Shown here: positions 26,162-35,069 of the stretch, one piece after another
Numbering within the stretch: position 1 is the first letter of the stretch
Layout: each line of letters begins with the position of its first letter
Source of the DNA: Paraburkholderia solisilvae
Lineage (GTDB): Bacteria > Pseudomonadota > Gammaproteobacteria > Burkholderiales > Burkholderiaceae
Direction: 5' to 3'
Assembly (NCBI RefSeq): GCF_902859875.1
Contig: NZ_CADIKF010000034.1
Span: 18,607 to 82,606 of the forward strand
Length of the DNA: 64,000 nucleotides
Program-made: the position numbers and the translations under genes
Notes under the pieces: generated by a model
Database searches by the model: none
What the model was told of the DNA's origin: nothing
Seen by the model: only the letters and a program-made list of their open reading frames with translations

Positions 26162-27139
26162 TTACTTGTCGAGACCAGCCGGCGGCCAGTTTTCGAGCTT
26201 CATACCAAGCGTCAGACCGCGCGACGCAAGCACTTCCTTGATTTCGTTCAGCGACTTGCGGCCGAGATTCGGCGTCTTCAGCAGTTCGTTTTCGGTGCGT
26301 TGGATCAGATCGCCGATGTAGTAGATGTTCTCGGCCTTCAGGCAGTTCGCGGAACGAACCGTGAGTTCGAGGTCATCGACCGGACGCAGCAGGATCGGAT
26401 CGATCTGCGGTGCACGCGACGGCGCTTCCGCAGTGGCTTCCGTGCCTTCCAGCGCAGCGAACACCGACAGCTGATCGACCAGAATGCGCGCCGATTGGCG
26501 AATCGCTTCTTCCGGCGAAATCACACCGTTGGTTTCGATGTTCATCACGAGCTTGTCGAGGTCGGTACGCTGTTCGACACGCGCGCTTTCCACCGCATAG
26601 CTCACGCGGCGAACCGGCGAGAAGGACGCGTCCAGCACGATGCGGCCGATGATCTTGGCCGACTCTTCGCCATAACGACGCACGTTGCCCGGCACATAAC
26701 CACGGCCCTTCTCGACCTTGATCTGCACGTCGAGCTTGCCGCCCTTCGACAGATGCGCAATCACGTGATCCGGGTTGATCACTTCGCAATCGTGCGCGAG
26801 TTCGATGTCGCCCGCGGTCACGACGCCTTCGCCTTCCTTGCGCAGCGTAACCGTCACTTCATCACGGTTATGCAGCTTGAACACCACGCCTTTCAGGTTC
26901 AGCAACAGGTTGACCACGTCTTCCTGCACACCGTCGAGCGTCGAATACTCGTGCACGACGCCTGCGATCGTCACTTCGGTCGGCGCATAGCCGATCATCG
27001 ACGACAGCAATACGCGCCGAAGCGCGTTACCCAAGGTATGGCCATAGCCGCGTTCGAACGGCTCCATGACCACCTTCGCGTGGCTCTCGCCCAGCGATTC
27101 CACAGCGATAATCTTGGGTTTCAACAAACTGGTTTGCAT
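26162..27139 (-). CDS. rpoA: RNA polymerase alpha subunit
   Basis: Scaffold subunit for polymerase assembly and contact for UP elements and activators. The 325-residue protein has the N-terminal dimer domain ([18 protein letters not shown]) and the C-terminal domain at about 245-310 with [17 protein letters not shown] and [17 protein letters not shown]. It lies after rpsD in the alpha operon. Confidence 0.98.
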
Positions 27140-27263
27140 AGGTTTTCCTTTTCAATACCCTCGGCTCGTTACACCGATAAGGCTGACCGGTAACAACCTG
27201 AAAATAAACAGCCGAGGTGCCCCCTTGCACAACGCAATCAGGGTACCCCGGCCGTCAATCCGA

Positions 27264-27887
27264 TTAGCGCGAATACAATTCGACGATCAGGCTTTCGTTG
27301 ATATCACCAGCGATGTCGCTGCGTTCCGGCATTTGCTTGAACGTGCCTTCGAACTTCTTCGTGTCGACAGCGACCCAGCTCGGCAGACCGCCTTGTTCAG
27401 CCAGCGACAGCGCCTCGAGAATGCGCGCCTGCTTCTTCGACTGTTCGCGCACCGCGACCACGTCGCCTGCCTTCACTTGCAGCGACGGGATGTTCGCGAC
27501 GGTACCGTTCACGGTGATCGCCTTGTGGCTCACCAGCTGACGCGCTTCAGCGCGCGTCGAGCCGAAGCCCATGCGGTACACGACATTGTCGAGACGCGAC
27601 TCGAGCAGTTGCAGCAGGTTTTCACCCGTATTGCCCTTGCGGCGGTCGGCTTCGGCAAAGTAGCGGCGGAACTGACGCTCGAGAACGCCGTAAATGCGCT
27701 TCACTTTTTGCTTTTCGCGCAATTGCGTGCCGTAGTCGGACGTACGCGCGCCCGACGTGCGGCCGTGCTGGCCCGGCTTGCTGTCGAGCTTGCACTTGTC
27801 GGCGAGCGAACGGCGCGCGCTCTTCAGGAAGAGGTCGGTGCCTTCACGGCGGGACAGCTTGGCTTTAGGGCCGATATAGCGTGCCAC
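27264..27887 (-). CDS. rpsD: 30S ribosomal protein S4
   Basis: uS4 is a primary 16S rRNA binder and nucleates 30S assembly; in E. coli it also represses translation of the alpha operon. The 207-residue protein has an N-terminal helical domain without zinc cysteines and an S4 RNA-binding domain at about 97-160 (RLDNVVYRMGFGSTRAEARQ). Confidence 0.97.
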   Translation of the reverse strand: MARYIGPKAKLSRREGTDLFLKSARRSLADKCKLDSKPGQHGRTSGARTSDYGTQLREKQKVKRIYGVLERQFRRYFAEADRRKGNTGENLLQLLESRLDNVVYRMGFGSTRAEARQLVSHKAITVNGTVANIPSLQVKAGDVVAVREQSKKQARILEALSLAEQGGLPSWVAVDTKKFEGTFKQMPERSDIAGDINESLIVELYSR

Positions 27888-28042
27888 GTTGCATTCCTTC
27901 TATGTTTGATCACGTGAACTCGGGTTCACGCTAGTCCGAACCCTTTGGGTCGAACGGTGGGCTTAGTCAATTCAATAAAGCAAGTCGCCCGTTGCCGCCG
28001 ATTTCACACCCGGCGGAAACAGGCGTATGCGAAAAGCGTGTC

Positions 28043-28447
28043 TTAGATACGACGACGCTTCGGCGGACGGCAGCCGTTGTGCGGAACCGGCGTCACGTCG
28101 GAGATCGCGGTGATCTTGATACCAAGACCATGCAGCGCGCGCACCGCGGACTCACGGCCCGGGCCCGGGCCCTTGATCCGCACTTCGAGGTTCTTCACGC
28201 CGTATTCCATCGCCACGCGGCCAGCCGATTCTGCCGCGACCTGAGCCGCAAACGGAGTCGACTTACGCGAACCCTTGAAGCCTTGGCCACCCGAGGTCGC
28301 CCAGGCAAGCGCATTGCCTTGACGATCGGTGATCGTGATGATGGTGTTGTTGAACGACGCGTGAACGTGAACCACGCCCTCGGCGACGTTCTTCTTGACC
28401 TTCTTGCGAACGCGTTGCGCCGCGGTGTTGTTCGAAGCCTTAGCCAT
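28043..28447 (-). CDS. rpsK: 30S ribosomal protein S11
   Basis: uS11 lies on the 30S platform near the mRNA exit. The 134-residue sequence carries HVHASFNNTIITITDRQGN and ATSGGQGFKGSRKSTPFAAQ, and ends with the basic signature NGCRPPKRRRI. The gene follows rpsM by 28 bases. Confidence 0.97.
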   Translation of the reverse strand: MAKASNNTAAQRVRKKVKKNVAEGVVHVHASFNNTIITITDRQGNALAWATSGGQGFKGSRKSTPFAAQVAAESAGRVAMEYGVKNLEVRIKGPGPGRESAVRALHGLGIKITAISDVTPVPHNGCRPPKRRRI

Positions 28448-28475
28448 ACGTTTTCCTGGTAACTGTCAGTCCCGC

Positions 28476-28841
28476 TTACTTCTTCAGCGATTGCGCTGCG
28501 CGACGCGGACCCTTACGCGTACGGGCATTCGTGCGCGTGCGCTGGCCACGCAGGGGCAGCCCTTTGCGATGGCGCACGCCGCGGTAGCAGCCGAGATCCA
28601 TCAGGCGCTTGATGTTCATCGTCGTTTCGCGACGCAGATCGCCTTCGACGATAAACTTGCCGACTTCTTCACGCAGCTTTTCGAGGTCTGCGTCGTTCAG
28701 GTCTTTGACCTTCTTCGAAAATGCCACACCAGCGGCTTCACAGATGACGCGCGAGCGCGTGCGGCCGATACCGTAAATAGCCGTCAGGCCGATTTCGGTA
28801 TGCTGGTGGTTCGGGATATTTACCCCTGCGATACGAGCCAT
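28476..28841 (-). CDS. rpsM: 30S ribosomal protein S13
   Basis: uS13 in the 30S head contacts P-site tRNA and bridges to 50S L5. The 121-residue protein has the N-terminal helix-two-turn-helix (MARIAGVNIPNHQHTEIGL) and the basic tail RGQRTRTNARTRKGPRRAA. It is the first gene of the alpha operon after rpmJ. Confidence 0.97.
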   Translation of the reverse strand: MARIAGVNIPNHQHTEIGLTAIYGIGRTRSRVICEAAGVAFSKKVKDLNDADLEKLREEVGKFIVEGDLRRETTMNIKRLMDLGCYRGVRHRKGLPLRGQRTRTNARTRKGPRRAAQSLKK

Positions 28842-28882
28842 TGTTTTTCCTCAAACAAAAAGCGCAAGCAAAAGCGCGGCGT

Positions 28883-28999
28883 TCAGCCTTGGCGCTGTTT
28901 GTGGCGCGGATCAGAGCTGCAAATCACGCGCACAACGCCCTTGCGCTTGATGATCTTGCAATTGCGGCAGAGACGCTTAACCGATGCCATCACTTTCAT
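28883..28999 (-). CDS. rpmJ: 50S ribosomal protein L36
   Basis: bL36 is a 38-residue zinc-binding 23S protein. It is easily missed because of its size. The translation begins MKVMASVKRLCRNCKIIKRK and contains Cys11, Cys14, Cys27 and His32, the zinc-binding (C+) set. It lies 20 bases after infA and before rpsM, the conserved position. Confidence 0.96.
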   Translation of the reverse strand: MKVMASVKRLCRNCKIIKRKGVVRVICSSDPRHKQRQG

Positions 29000-29019
29000 G
29001 ATATTACCCTTTTTTCAAA

Positions 29020-29238
29020 TCACTTCGCCCGGAACACGATCCGCGCACGCGACAGATCGTAAGGCGTCAACTCAACTGTCACCTTGTCGCCGGGCAGGAT
29101 ACGGATGTAGTGCATCCGCATCTTTCCGGAGATGTGTCCCAATACGACATGGCCGTTCTCCAGCTTTACCCTGAAGGTAGCGTTAGGCAGGTTTTCGATA
29201 ACTTCACCCTGCATCTGGATGACATCGTCTTTTGCCAT
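29020..29238 (-). CDS. infA: Translation initiation factor IF-1
   Basis: A 72-residue OB-fold protein that binds the 30S A site during initiation. MAKDDVIQMQGEVIENLPNA and RIVFRAK at the C-terminus are diagnostic. It sits seven bases after secY in the spc operon, typical of betaproteobacteria and unlike E. coli. Confidence 0.97.
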   Translation of the reverse strand: MAKDDVIQMQGEVIENLPNATFRVKLENGHVVLGHISGKMRMHYIRILPGDKVTVELTPYDLSRARIVFRAK

Positions 29239-29245
29239 AAGTCCT

Positions 29246-30595
29246 TTAGCGCATTGGGACGCCGCCGCCTTTGAAATTGGCTTTCTTCAGCAGCGATTCA
29301 TACTGTTGCGACATTACGTACGACTGCACCTGCGCCATGAAGTCCATGGTGACGACGACGATGATCAGCAGCGACGTTCCACCAAAATAAAACGGCACAT
29401 TCCAGCGCAGCACCAAAAATTCGGGTAGCAGACAAACGAACACGATATAGATCGCACCGGCCAACGTCAGACGCGTGAGGATCCGGTCGATATAGCGTGC
29501 CGTCTGGTCGCCCGGACGGATACCCGGGACGAATGCGCCACTCTTTTTCAGGTTGTCGGCGGTCTCCCTGCTGTTAAACACCAGCGCGGTGTAGAAGAAG
29601 CAGAAAAATACGATCGCCAACGCATACAACAATACATACACCGGCTGGCCCGGCTTCAGCGCCTCGGCCACGTTATGCAGCGTGTCCGCGAACCAGCCAC
29701 CGGCGGTTGCACCGGAACTGAACCAACTCAGAATCGTTGCCGGGAACAGGATGATCGACGATGCGAAGATCGGCGGAATCACGCCCGACATGTTCAGCTT
29801 GAGCGGCAGGTGCGACGACTGACCGCCGTAAATCTTGTTACCAACCTGGCGCTTCGCGTAGTTCACGAGAATCTTGCGCTGGCCGCGTTCGATGAACACC
29901 ACCACAAACGTCACCGCGCCAATCAGCGCGACAACGATGATCGCGGAGATGATCGACATCGAGCCGGTACGAACCAGTTCGAAGAGACCACCGATCGCAT
30001 TCGGGAAGCCCGCCGCGATACCACCGAAAATGATGATCGAGATGCCGTTGCCCAGACCGCGCTCGGTAATCTGCTCGCCGAGCCACATCAGGAACATCGT
30101 GCCCGTCACCAGCGTCACGACCGTCGTCAGGCGAAACACCATGCCCGGATCGATCACGAGGCCCGGCTGATTCTCAAGTGCCACTGCGATACCGAAAGCC
30201 TGGAAAGTCGCAAGCAACACAGTGAAGACACGCGTGTATTGCGTGATCTTCCGCTGCCCAGCCTGCCCTTCCTTCTTCAGCGCCTCCAGTTGCGGCGACA
30301 CGATTGCCAGCAATTGCATGATGATCGACGCCGAGATGTACGGCATGATCCCCAGCGCAAACACCGTGAATCGCGAAAGCGCGCCACCCGAGAACATGTT
30401 GAACATGCCAAGGATGCCGCCCGCCTGGCTCTGAAACAGCTTCGCCAGTTGATCCGGGTCGATACCCGGCACCGGAATATGCGCGCCGATACGGTAGACA
30501 ACCAGCGCCAGCAGCAGAAACACTGCCCGCCGGCGCAGGTCACCGAACTTCGCCGCGCCACGACCCGGTTTTGCGAGACTCGGACTGTTAGCCAA
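29246..30595 (-). CDS. secY: Preprotein translocase subunit SecY
   Basis: Channel subunit of the Sec translocon with ten membrane helices; it works with SecE, encoded at 61677-62057. The 449-residue protein has RIGAHIPVPGID after helix 1, the plug region ILGMFNMFSGGALSRFTVFALG, and the late ribosome-contact loop. The start is TTG at 30595: GGAGAAGG lies just before it, and the in-frame ATG at 30613 would place that ribosome binding site inside the gene. Confidence 0.96.
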   Translation of the reverse strand: MANSPSLAKPGRGAAKFGDLRRRAVFLLLALVVYRIGAHIPVPGIDPDQLAKLFQSQAGGILGMFNMFSGGALSRFTVFALGIMPYISASIIMQLLAIVSPQLEALKKEGQAGQRKITQYTRVFTVLLATFQAFGIAVALENQPGLVIDPGMVFRLTTVVTLVTGTMFLMWLGEQITERGLGNGISIIIFGGIAAGFPNAIGGLFELVRTGSMSIISAIIVVALIGAVTFVVVFIERGQRKILVNYAKRQVGNKIYGGQSSHLPLKLNMSGVIPPIFASSIILFPATILSWFSSGATAGGWFADTLHNVAEALKPGQPVYVLLYALAIVFFCFFYTALVFNSRETADNLKKSGAFVPGIRPGDQTARYIDRILTRLTLAGAIYIVFVCLLPEFLVLRWNVPFYFGGTSLLIIVVVTMDFMAQVQSYVMSQQYESLLKKANFKGGGVPMR

Positions 30596-30641
30596 GTACC
30601 TTCTCCGATGCAAATGCTAGTGACGGCAACCGACTTGCCCG

Positions 30642-31076
30642 TTACTCAGCAAAAGAGCCGCCGGCTGCTTCAATCGCGGCACGCGCACCCTTCGTCGCAC
30701 CCAGACCCTTCACGACGATCTTGCGCTTCAACTCGCCCGTCGCGATGATCTTGGCGCTCTTCATCAACTCGCCGACCAGGCCGGCTTGCTTCAGCGCGAG
30801 CAGATCGATTTCATCGACCGGCAGCTTCTCCAGATCGCCCAGACGCACTTCGCCAACGAATTCCTTCGTCAGCGACGTGAAGCCGCGCTTCGGCAGACGA
30901 CGCTGCAGAGGCATCTGACCGCCTTCGAAGCCGACCTTGTGGAAGCCGCCCGAACGCGATTTCTGACCCTTGTGACCACGACCCGCGGTCTTACCGAGGC
31001 CAGAGCCGATGCCACGGCCCACGCGACGCTTTGCATGCTTCGCGCCTTCGGCCGGCTTCAGGTTATTCAATTCCAT
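30642..31076 (-). CDS. rplO: 50S ribosomal protein L15
   Basis: uL15 is a late-assembling 23S binder near L30 and L4. The 144-residue protein starts at ATG 31076 (MELNNLKPAEGAKHAKRRVG), with an AAGGAG site six bases upstream. It has the Gly-rich RGHKGQKSRSGG. It precedes secY in the spc operon. Confidence 0.97.
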   Translation of the reverse strand: MELNNLKPAEGAKHAKRRVGRGIGSGLGKTAGRGHKGQKSRSGGFHKVGFEGGQMPLQRRLPKRGFTSLTKEFVGEVRLGDLEKLPVDEIDLLALKQAGLVGELMKSAKIIATGELKRKIVVKGLGATKGARAAIEAAGGSFAE

Positions 31077-31106
31077 TATCAACTCCTTGAGTACCCGATC
31101 AGCCGC

Positions 31107-31289
31107 TTAGCCGAGGACCTTAACGAGGTACGAGACCTTGTTGATCATGCCGCGCACAGCCGGCGTGTCCTGCAGTTCGCTGACCGAGTTGAGTCGGCGC
31201 AGGCCCAAGCCGCGCACCGTCGCACGGTGCGATTCGCGGGTGCCGATCAGGCTCTTGACGAGCTGAACCTTCACAGTTTTTTCAGACAT
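31107..31289 (-). CDS. rpmD: 50S ribosomal protein L30
   Basis: uL30 is a small ferredoxin-like 23S binder. The 60-residue protein starts at ATG 31289 (MSEKTVKVQLVKSLIG) and has ATVRGLGLRRLNSV and GMINKVSYLVKV. It lies 11 bases after rpsE. Confidence 0.96.
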   Translation of the reverse strand: MSEKTVKVQLVKSLIGTRESHRATVRGLGLRRLNSVSELQDTPAVRGMINKVSYLVKVLG

Positions 31290-31300
31290 CGTGCCCACCT

Positions 31301-31819
31301 TTAGCCCAGAATTTCTTCGACGGACTTGCCGCGCTTCGCCGCGATATCACCCGGCGTGGACTGCTTGCGCAGGCCGTCGAGCGTCGCACGAACGAGGTTG
31401 TACGGGTTCGTCGAACCGTGGCTCTTCGCCACAACGTTCTGCACGCCCATCACGTCGAACACCGCGCGCATCGGGCCACCGGCGATCACGCCGGTACCGT
31501 CCTTCGCCGGAGCGAGCAGGACCGTGGATGCACCGTGCTTGCCGTGCACTTCATGTTGCAGCGTGCCGTTCTTGAGCGGCACCTTGAACATGTTACGGCG
31601 CGCCTGTTCCATAGCCTTCTGGACAGCAACCGGCACTTCCTTCGCCTTGCCCTTGCCCATACCGACGCGGCCATCGCCATCGCCAACCACGGTCAGTGCG
31701 GCGAAGCCGAGAATCCGGCCACCCTTGACGACCTTGGTCACACGATTGACCGAAATCATTTTTTCGCGAAGGCCGTCGTCGCGCTCGTCAGCCTGAACTT
31801 TCGCTTGCATCTTTGCCAT
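31301..31819 (-). CDS. rpsE: 30S ribosomal protein S5
   Basis: uS5 shapes the mRNA entrance and decoding accuracy. The 172-residue protein has the double-stranded RNA-binding-like domain with VNRVTKVVKGGRILGFAALT and the C-terminal domain with GVQNVVAKSHGSTNPYNLVR. It is in the spc operon between rplR and rpmD. Confidence 0.97.
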   Translation of the reverse strand: MAKMQAKVQADERDDGLREKMISVNRVTKVVKGGRILGFAALTVVGDGDGRVGMGKGKAKEVPVAVQKAMEQARRNMFKVPLKNGTLQHEVHGKHGASTVLLAPAKDGTGVIAGGPMRAVFDVMGVQNVVAKSHGSTNPYNLVRATLDGLRKQSTPGDIAAKRGKSVEEILG

Positions 31820-31834
31820 GACGAATTCCTTCCC

Positions 31835-32200
31835 TTAGAACTTGAGCCCGGCTTCGCGCGCCGCGTCAGCCAGCGCTTTCACGCGGCCGTGGTAGCGGAA
31901 ACCCGAGCGGTCGAAGGCGACGGATTCGATGCCGGCAGCCTTAGCCTTTTCAGCGATGCGCTTGCCGATCAGGGTCGCAGCAGCAACGTTGCCACCCTTA
32001 CCCGAATTGTCAGCGAGTTGCGCACGCACTTCGGCTTCGAGCGTCGACGCGCTGGCGAGCACCTTGGTACCGCACGGCGAGAACACTTGCGCATAAATGT
32101 GCGTGTTCGTGCGATGAACGGCCAGACGCGCGACCTGCAGCTCAGCGATCTTGATACGCGTCTGACGAGCGCGGCGCAGGCGAGATTGAGTCTTATCCAT
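31835..32200 (-). CDS. rplR: 50S ribosomal protein L18
   Basis: uL18 brings 5S rRNA into the central protuberance with L5. The 121-residue protein has a basic N-terminus (RLRRARQTRIKI), HRTNTHIYAQVF and FDRSGFRYHGRVKALADAAR. Confidence 0.97.
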   Translation of the reverse strand: MDKTQSRLRRARQTRIKIAELQVARLAVHRTNTHIYAQVFSPCGTKVLASASTLEAEVRAQLADNSGKGGNVAAATLIGKRIAEKAKAAGIESVAFDRSGFRYHGRVKALADAAREAGLKF

Positions 32201-32212
32201 GATTGCGCACCC

Positions 32213-32743
32213 TTACTTCTTCTTCGTTTCTTTGAGGATCACGACCTCGTCGGCATAGCGCACGCCTTTGCCCTTATAGGGCTCCGGCGGACGGTGACCG
32301 CGCACTTCCGCGGCAACCTGGCCGACCTTCTGCTTGTCGATCCCCTTGATCACGATTTCGGTTTGCGACGGGGTTTCAGCCTTGATGCCTTCCGGCATCT
32401 GGTGCACCACAGGGTGCGAGAAACCCAGCGACAGGTTCAGCTTGTCGCCTTGCGCCTGTGCACGATAACCAACGCCAACCAGCGTCAGCTTGCGCTCGAA
32501 ACCCTTCGTCACGCCGTTCACCATGTTCGCAACCAGTGCGCGCATCGTGCCCGACATCGCGTTTGCTTCGCGGCTTTCGTCCACCGGCTCGAACTTCAGC
32601 GTGCCGTTGTCGTTCACCACCTTCACCAGACGATTCGCGTTTTGCGAGATCGTACCCAGCGGGCCCTTGACGGTAATGCGCTCGTCGCTGATAGCCACTT
32701 CGGCGCCTTTCAGCACGATCGGGCTTTTACCTACTCGAGACAT
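32213..32743 (-). CDS. rplF: 50S ribosomal protein L6
   Basis: uL6 binds 23S rRNA near the sarcin-ricin loop and factor-binding site. The 176-residue protein consists of two similar domains and ends with the signature RPPEPYKGKGVRYADE. It precedes rplR by 12 bases. Confidence 0.97.
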   Translation of the reverse strand: MSRVGKSPIVLKGAEVAISDERITVKGPLGTISQNANRLVKVVNDNGTLKFEPVDESREANAMSGTMRALVANMVNGVTKGFERKLTLVGVGYRAQAQGDKLNLSLGFSHPVVHQMPEGIKAETPSQTEIVIKGIDKQKVGQVAAEVRGHRPPEPYKGKGVRYADEVVILKETKKK

Positions 32744-32763
32744 GTTTCTCTCTCCTTTCGGTC

Positions 32764-33159
32764 TTAAGCAACGTAGCAGATGACTTCGCCGCCCACGCCA
32801 GTCGCGCGCGCCTTGCGGTCCGTCATCACACCCTTCGGCGTCGACACGATTGCAACGCCGAGACCGTTCATGACCTGCGGAATGTCATTGCGACCACGGT
32901 ACACACGCAGACCAGGCTTCGACACGCGCTCGAGGCGCTCGATAACCGGACGACCAGCGTAGTACTTCAGAGCGATATTCAGCTCCGTCTTCGCGCCTTC
33001 GGACTTCACTGCGAAATCCTCGATATAACCTTCGTCCTTCAGGACCTGCGCGATCGCAATCTTGACCTTCGACGAGGGCATCGTCACCGAAACTTTCTCG
33101 ACCATCTGCGCATTGCGGATGCGAGTCAGCATATCGGCGATAGGATCACTCATGCTCAT
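32764..33159 (-). CDS. rpsH: 30S ribosomal protein S8
   Basis: uS8 binds the central domain of 16S rRNA and in E. coli represses translation of the spc operon. The 131-residue protein has SDPIADMLTRIRNA and the C-terminal STPKGVMTDRKARATGVGGE. ATG 33159 lies at normal distance from an AGGAG; a second ATG two codons later is possible. Confidence 0.97.
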   Translation of the reverse strand: MSMSDPIADMLTRIRNAQMVEKVSVTMPSSKVKIAIAQVLKDEGYIEDFAVKSEGAKTELNIALKYYAGRPVIERLERVSKPGLRVYRGRNDIPQVMNGLGVAIVSTPKGVMTDRKARATGVGGEVICYVA

Positions 33160-33174
33160 CTTATGTTTCTCCTA

Positions 33175-33480
33175 TTACCAGCTCGCCTTGGTCAGGCCAG
33201 GGATCTCGCCACGGAACGCGATTTCACGAATCTTGTTACGGGCCAGCCCAAATTTACGGAACGTGCCACGCGGACGACCCGTGATCGCGCAACGGTTGCG
33301 TTGGCGGGTCGGGTTTGCGTTGCGGGGCAGTTGCTGCAGGTCCAGACGAGCCGCATAACGCTCCTCGTCCGACTTGCTCGCGTCGTCGATGATCGCCTTC
33401 AGCTCTGCACGCTTGGTCGCATATTTTGCGACGAGGCGAGCGCGCTTCTTTTCACGTTCGATCAGTGCCAGTTTAGCCAC
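33175..33480 (-). CDS. rpsN: 30S ribosomal protein S14 (zinc-independent form)
   Basis: uS14 in the 30S head. The start is GTG at 33480 (AKLALIEREKKRARLVAKY follows), giving the usual 101 residues; the longer open frame runs into rplE. Only one cysteine is present, so this is the C-minus paralogue that does not bind zinc. The tail RNKIREIAFRGEIPGLTKAS is conserved. Confidence 0.96.
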   Translation of the reverse strand: MAKLALIEREKKRARLVAKYATKRAELKAIIDDASKSDEERYAARLDLQQLPRNANPTRQRNRCAITGRPRGTFRKFGLARNKIREIAFRGEIPGLTKASW

Positions 33481-33487
33481 GGTAACC

Positions 33488-34027
33488 TCAGTTTCTGAAC
33501 GGGAACTTGAAGCTGGCGAGCAGTGCCTTTGCTTCATCGTCGGTCTTCGCAGTCGTCGTGATGCTGATGTTCAGCCCACGCAGCGCGTCGATCTTGTCGT
33601 AGTCAATTTCGGGGAAAATGATCTGCTCTTTCACACCGATGTTGTAGTTACCACGACCGTCGAATGCACGACCCGACACACCGCGGAAGTCGCGCACACG
33701 CGGGAGCGCAACCGTCACGAAACGGTCGAGAAATTCGTACATAGCCTGGCCACGCAACGTGACCATCGCACCGATCGGATAACCCTGGCGAATCTTGAAG
33801 CCCGCGATTGCCTTACGCGCCTTCGTGATCACCGGCTTCTGACCCGCGATCTTCGTCAGATCGCCAACGGCGTTCTCGATGATCTTCTTGTCAGCGACGG
33901 CTTCGCCAAGACCCATGTTCAGCGTGATCTTGGTGATGCGCGGCACTTCCATGACGGACTTGTAGCCGAACTTCTCGATCAGGCCGGGAACAACCTTCTC
34001 TTTATAGAATTCTTGCAAACGTGCCAT
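33488..34027 (-). CDS. rplE: 50S ribosomal protein L5
   Basis: uL5 links 5S rRNA to the 50S and bridges to S13. The 179-residue protein has NMGLGEAVADKKIIENAVGD, the signature RKAIAGFKIRQGYPIG and the C-terminal NISITTTAKTDDEAKALL. It lies seven bases before rpsN. Confidence 0.97.
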   Translation of the reverse strand: MARLQEFYKEKVVPGLIEKFGYKSVMEVPRITKITLNMGLGEAVADKKIIENAVGDLTKIAGQKPVITKARKAIAGFKIRQGYPIGAMVTLRGQAMYEFLDRFVTVALPRVRDFRGVSGRAFDGRGNYNIGVKEQIIFPEIDYDKIDALRGLNISITTTAKTDDEAKALLASFKFPFRN

Positions 34028-34043
34028 TTTTTACTCCGCGGCG

Positions 34044-34352
34044 TCAGGCGCCCAGCACAGCACCGGTCGTCTTCAGGAAACGAACCTTCTTGTCCCCTTC
34101 GACCTTGATGCCAACACGCGACGGCTTGCCATTCGCGTCGACCAGAGCAACGTTCGAGATATGCAGCGGCATGACCTTCGCCTCCACACCACCCGTCGTA
34201 CCCTTCATCGGGTTCGGCTTCACATGCTTCTTGGCGATATTGATGCCTTCGACCGTCACGCGCTCATCACCAACGGCCAGCACGACGCCGCGCTTGCCCT
34301 TGTCTTTGCCGGTCGTGACGATGACCTCGTCGCCTTTACGAATCTTCTTCAT
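34044..34352 (-). CDS. rplX: 50S ribosomal protein L24
   Basis: uL24 is an assembly-initiating 23S binder with a KOW motif (KGDEVIVTTGKDKGKRGVVL) at the N-terminus. Length is 102 residues. It follows rplN by nine bases. Confidence 0.96.
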   Translation of the reverse strand: MKKIRKGDEVIVTTGKDKGKRGVVLAVGDERVTVEGINIAKKHVKPNPMKGTTGGVEAKVMPLHISNVALVDANGKPSRVGIKVEGDKKVRFLKTTGAVLGA

Positions 34353-34361
34353 CTCGGCTCC

Positions 34362-34730
34362 TTACAGCACTTCCGGCGCGAGCGAAACGATCTTCATGAA
34401 GCGTTCGCTACGCAACTCACGCGTGACCGGCCCAAAGATACGGGTGCCGATAGGCTCGAGCTTGGTATTCAAAAGCACGGCGGCATTGCCGTCGAACTTG
34501 ATCAGCGAGCCGTCTTGACGGCGCACACCCTTGGCGGTGCGAACCACCACGGCGTTATAGATTTCGCCTTTCTTCACGCGCCCGCGCGGCGTTGCCTCTT
34601 TGACGCTCACCTTGATGATGTCGCCGATGCTGGCATAACGACGCTTCGAGCCGCCGAGCACCTTGATGCACATAACTTCACGCGCACCCGTGTTGTCGGC
34701 CACTTCAAGCCGAGTTTCGGTCTGGATCAT
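34362..34730 (-). CDS. rplN: 50S ribosomal protein L14
   Basis: uL14 contacts L19 and bridges to 16S rRNA; it is also the docking site of RsfS. The 122-residue protein starts MIQTETRLEVADNTGAREV and has KVSVKEATPRGRVKKGE. It is the first gene of the spc operon and has a promoter about 250 bases upstream. Confidence 0.97.
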   Translation of the reverse strand: MIQTETRLEVADNTGAREVMCIKVLGGSKRRYASIGDIIKVSVKEATPRGRVKKGEIYNAVVVRTAKGVRRQDGSLIKFDGNAAVLLNTKLEPIGTRIFGPVTRELRSERFMKIVSLAPEVL

Positions 34731-35069
34731 GGTTTACTTTTCCCAACTTAATCCGGTTGCACCACCATGGCACATCCGGTCAGTCTTGGCCCCGTCAGCC
34801 GTGGCGGCTGCTTGGGATAGAACAGGCAGCGACGGCTAACGAAACCCGCCATCGCAATCCGGTGAAGCTTTCAGCACGGGCCGCTGCCCGCACCATCTTC
34901 CCACCAGGGTTTCCACCTACGATTTGCCCCACCGCCTTGCCAACTGCAGACAACGGCTGGGCTCCCAGAAAGAGGGAAGACCGAGATTATATCAAATAAT
35001 CTCGGTCCTGCAAGCGGAATCTACTGCGATTTCAACTACTTCTACGACTCACCGACAATTCCGGCTGCG
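34731..35069 (-). other. Leader and promoter region of the spc operon
   Basis: This 339-base gap between rpsQ and rplN is the longest inside the ribosomal block. It contains the spc promoter and inverted repeat (34979-35013), and then about 250 bases of leader to rplN that could fold or bind a regulator. I did not recognise a specific operator. The plus-strand frame at 34757-34999 looks like chance. Confidence 0.6.
34986..35013 (-). promoter_or_regulatory. Sigma70-type promoter of the spc operon, -10 inside an inverted repeat
   Basis: On the minus strand TTGCAG (35013-35008), a 16-base spacer, then a perfect TATAAT (34991-34986). The inverted repeat GACCGAGATTAT (34979-34990 on plus) / ATAATCTCGGTC (34996-35007) spans the spacer and the -10 box, so the -10 overlaps one arm and the loop of a possible 12-bp hairpin. 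Confidence 0.7.
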
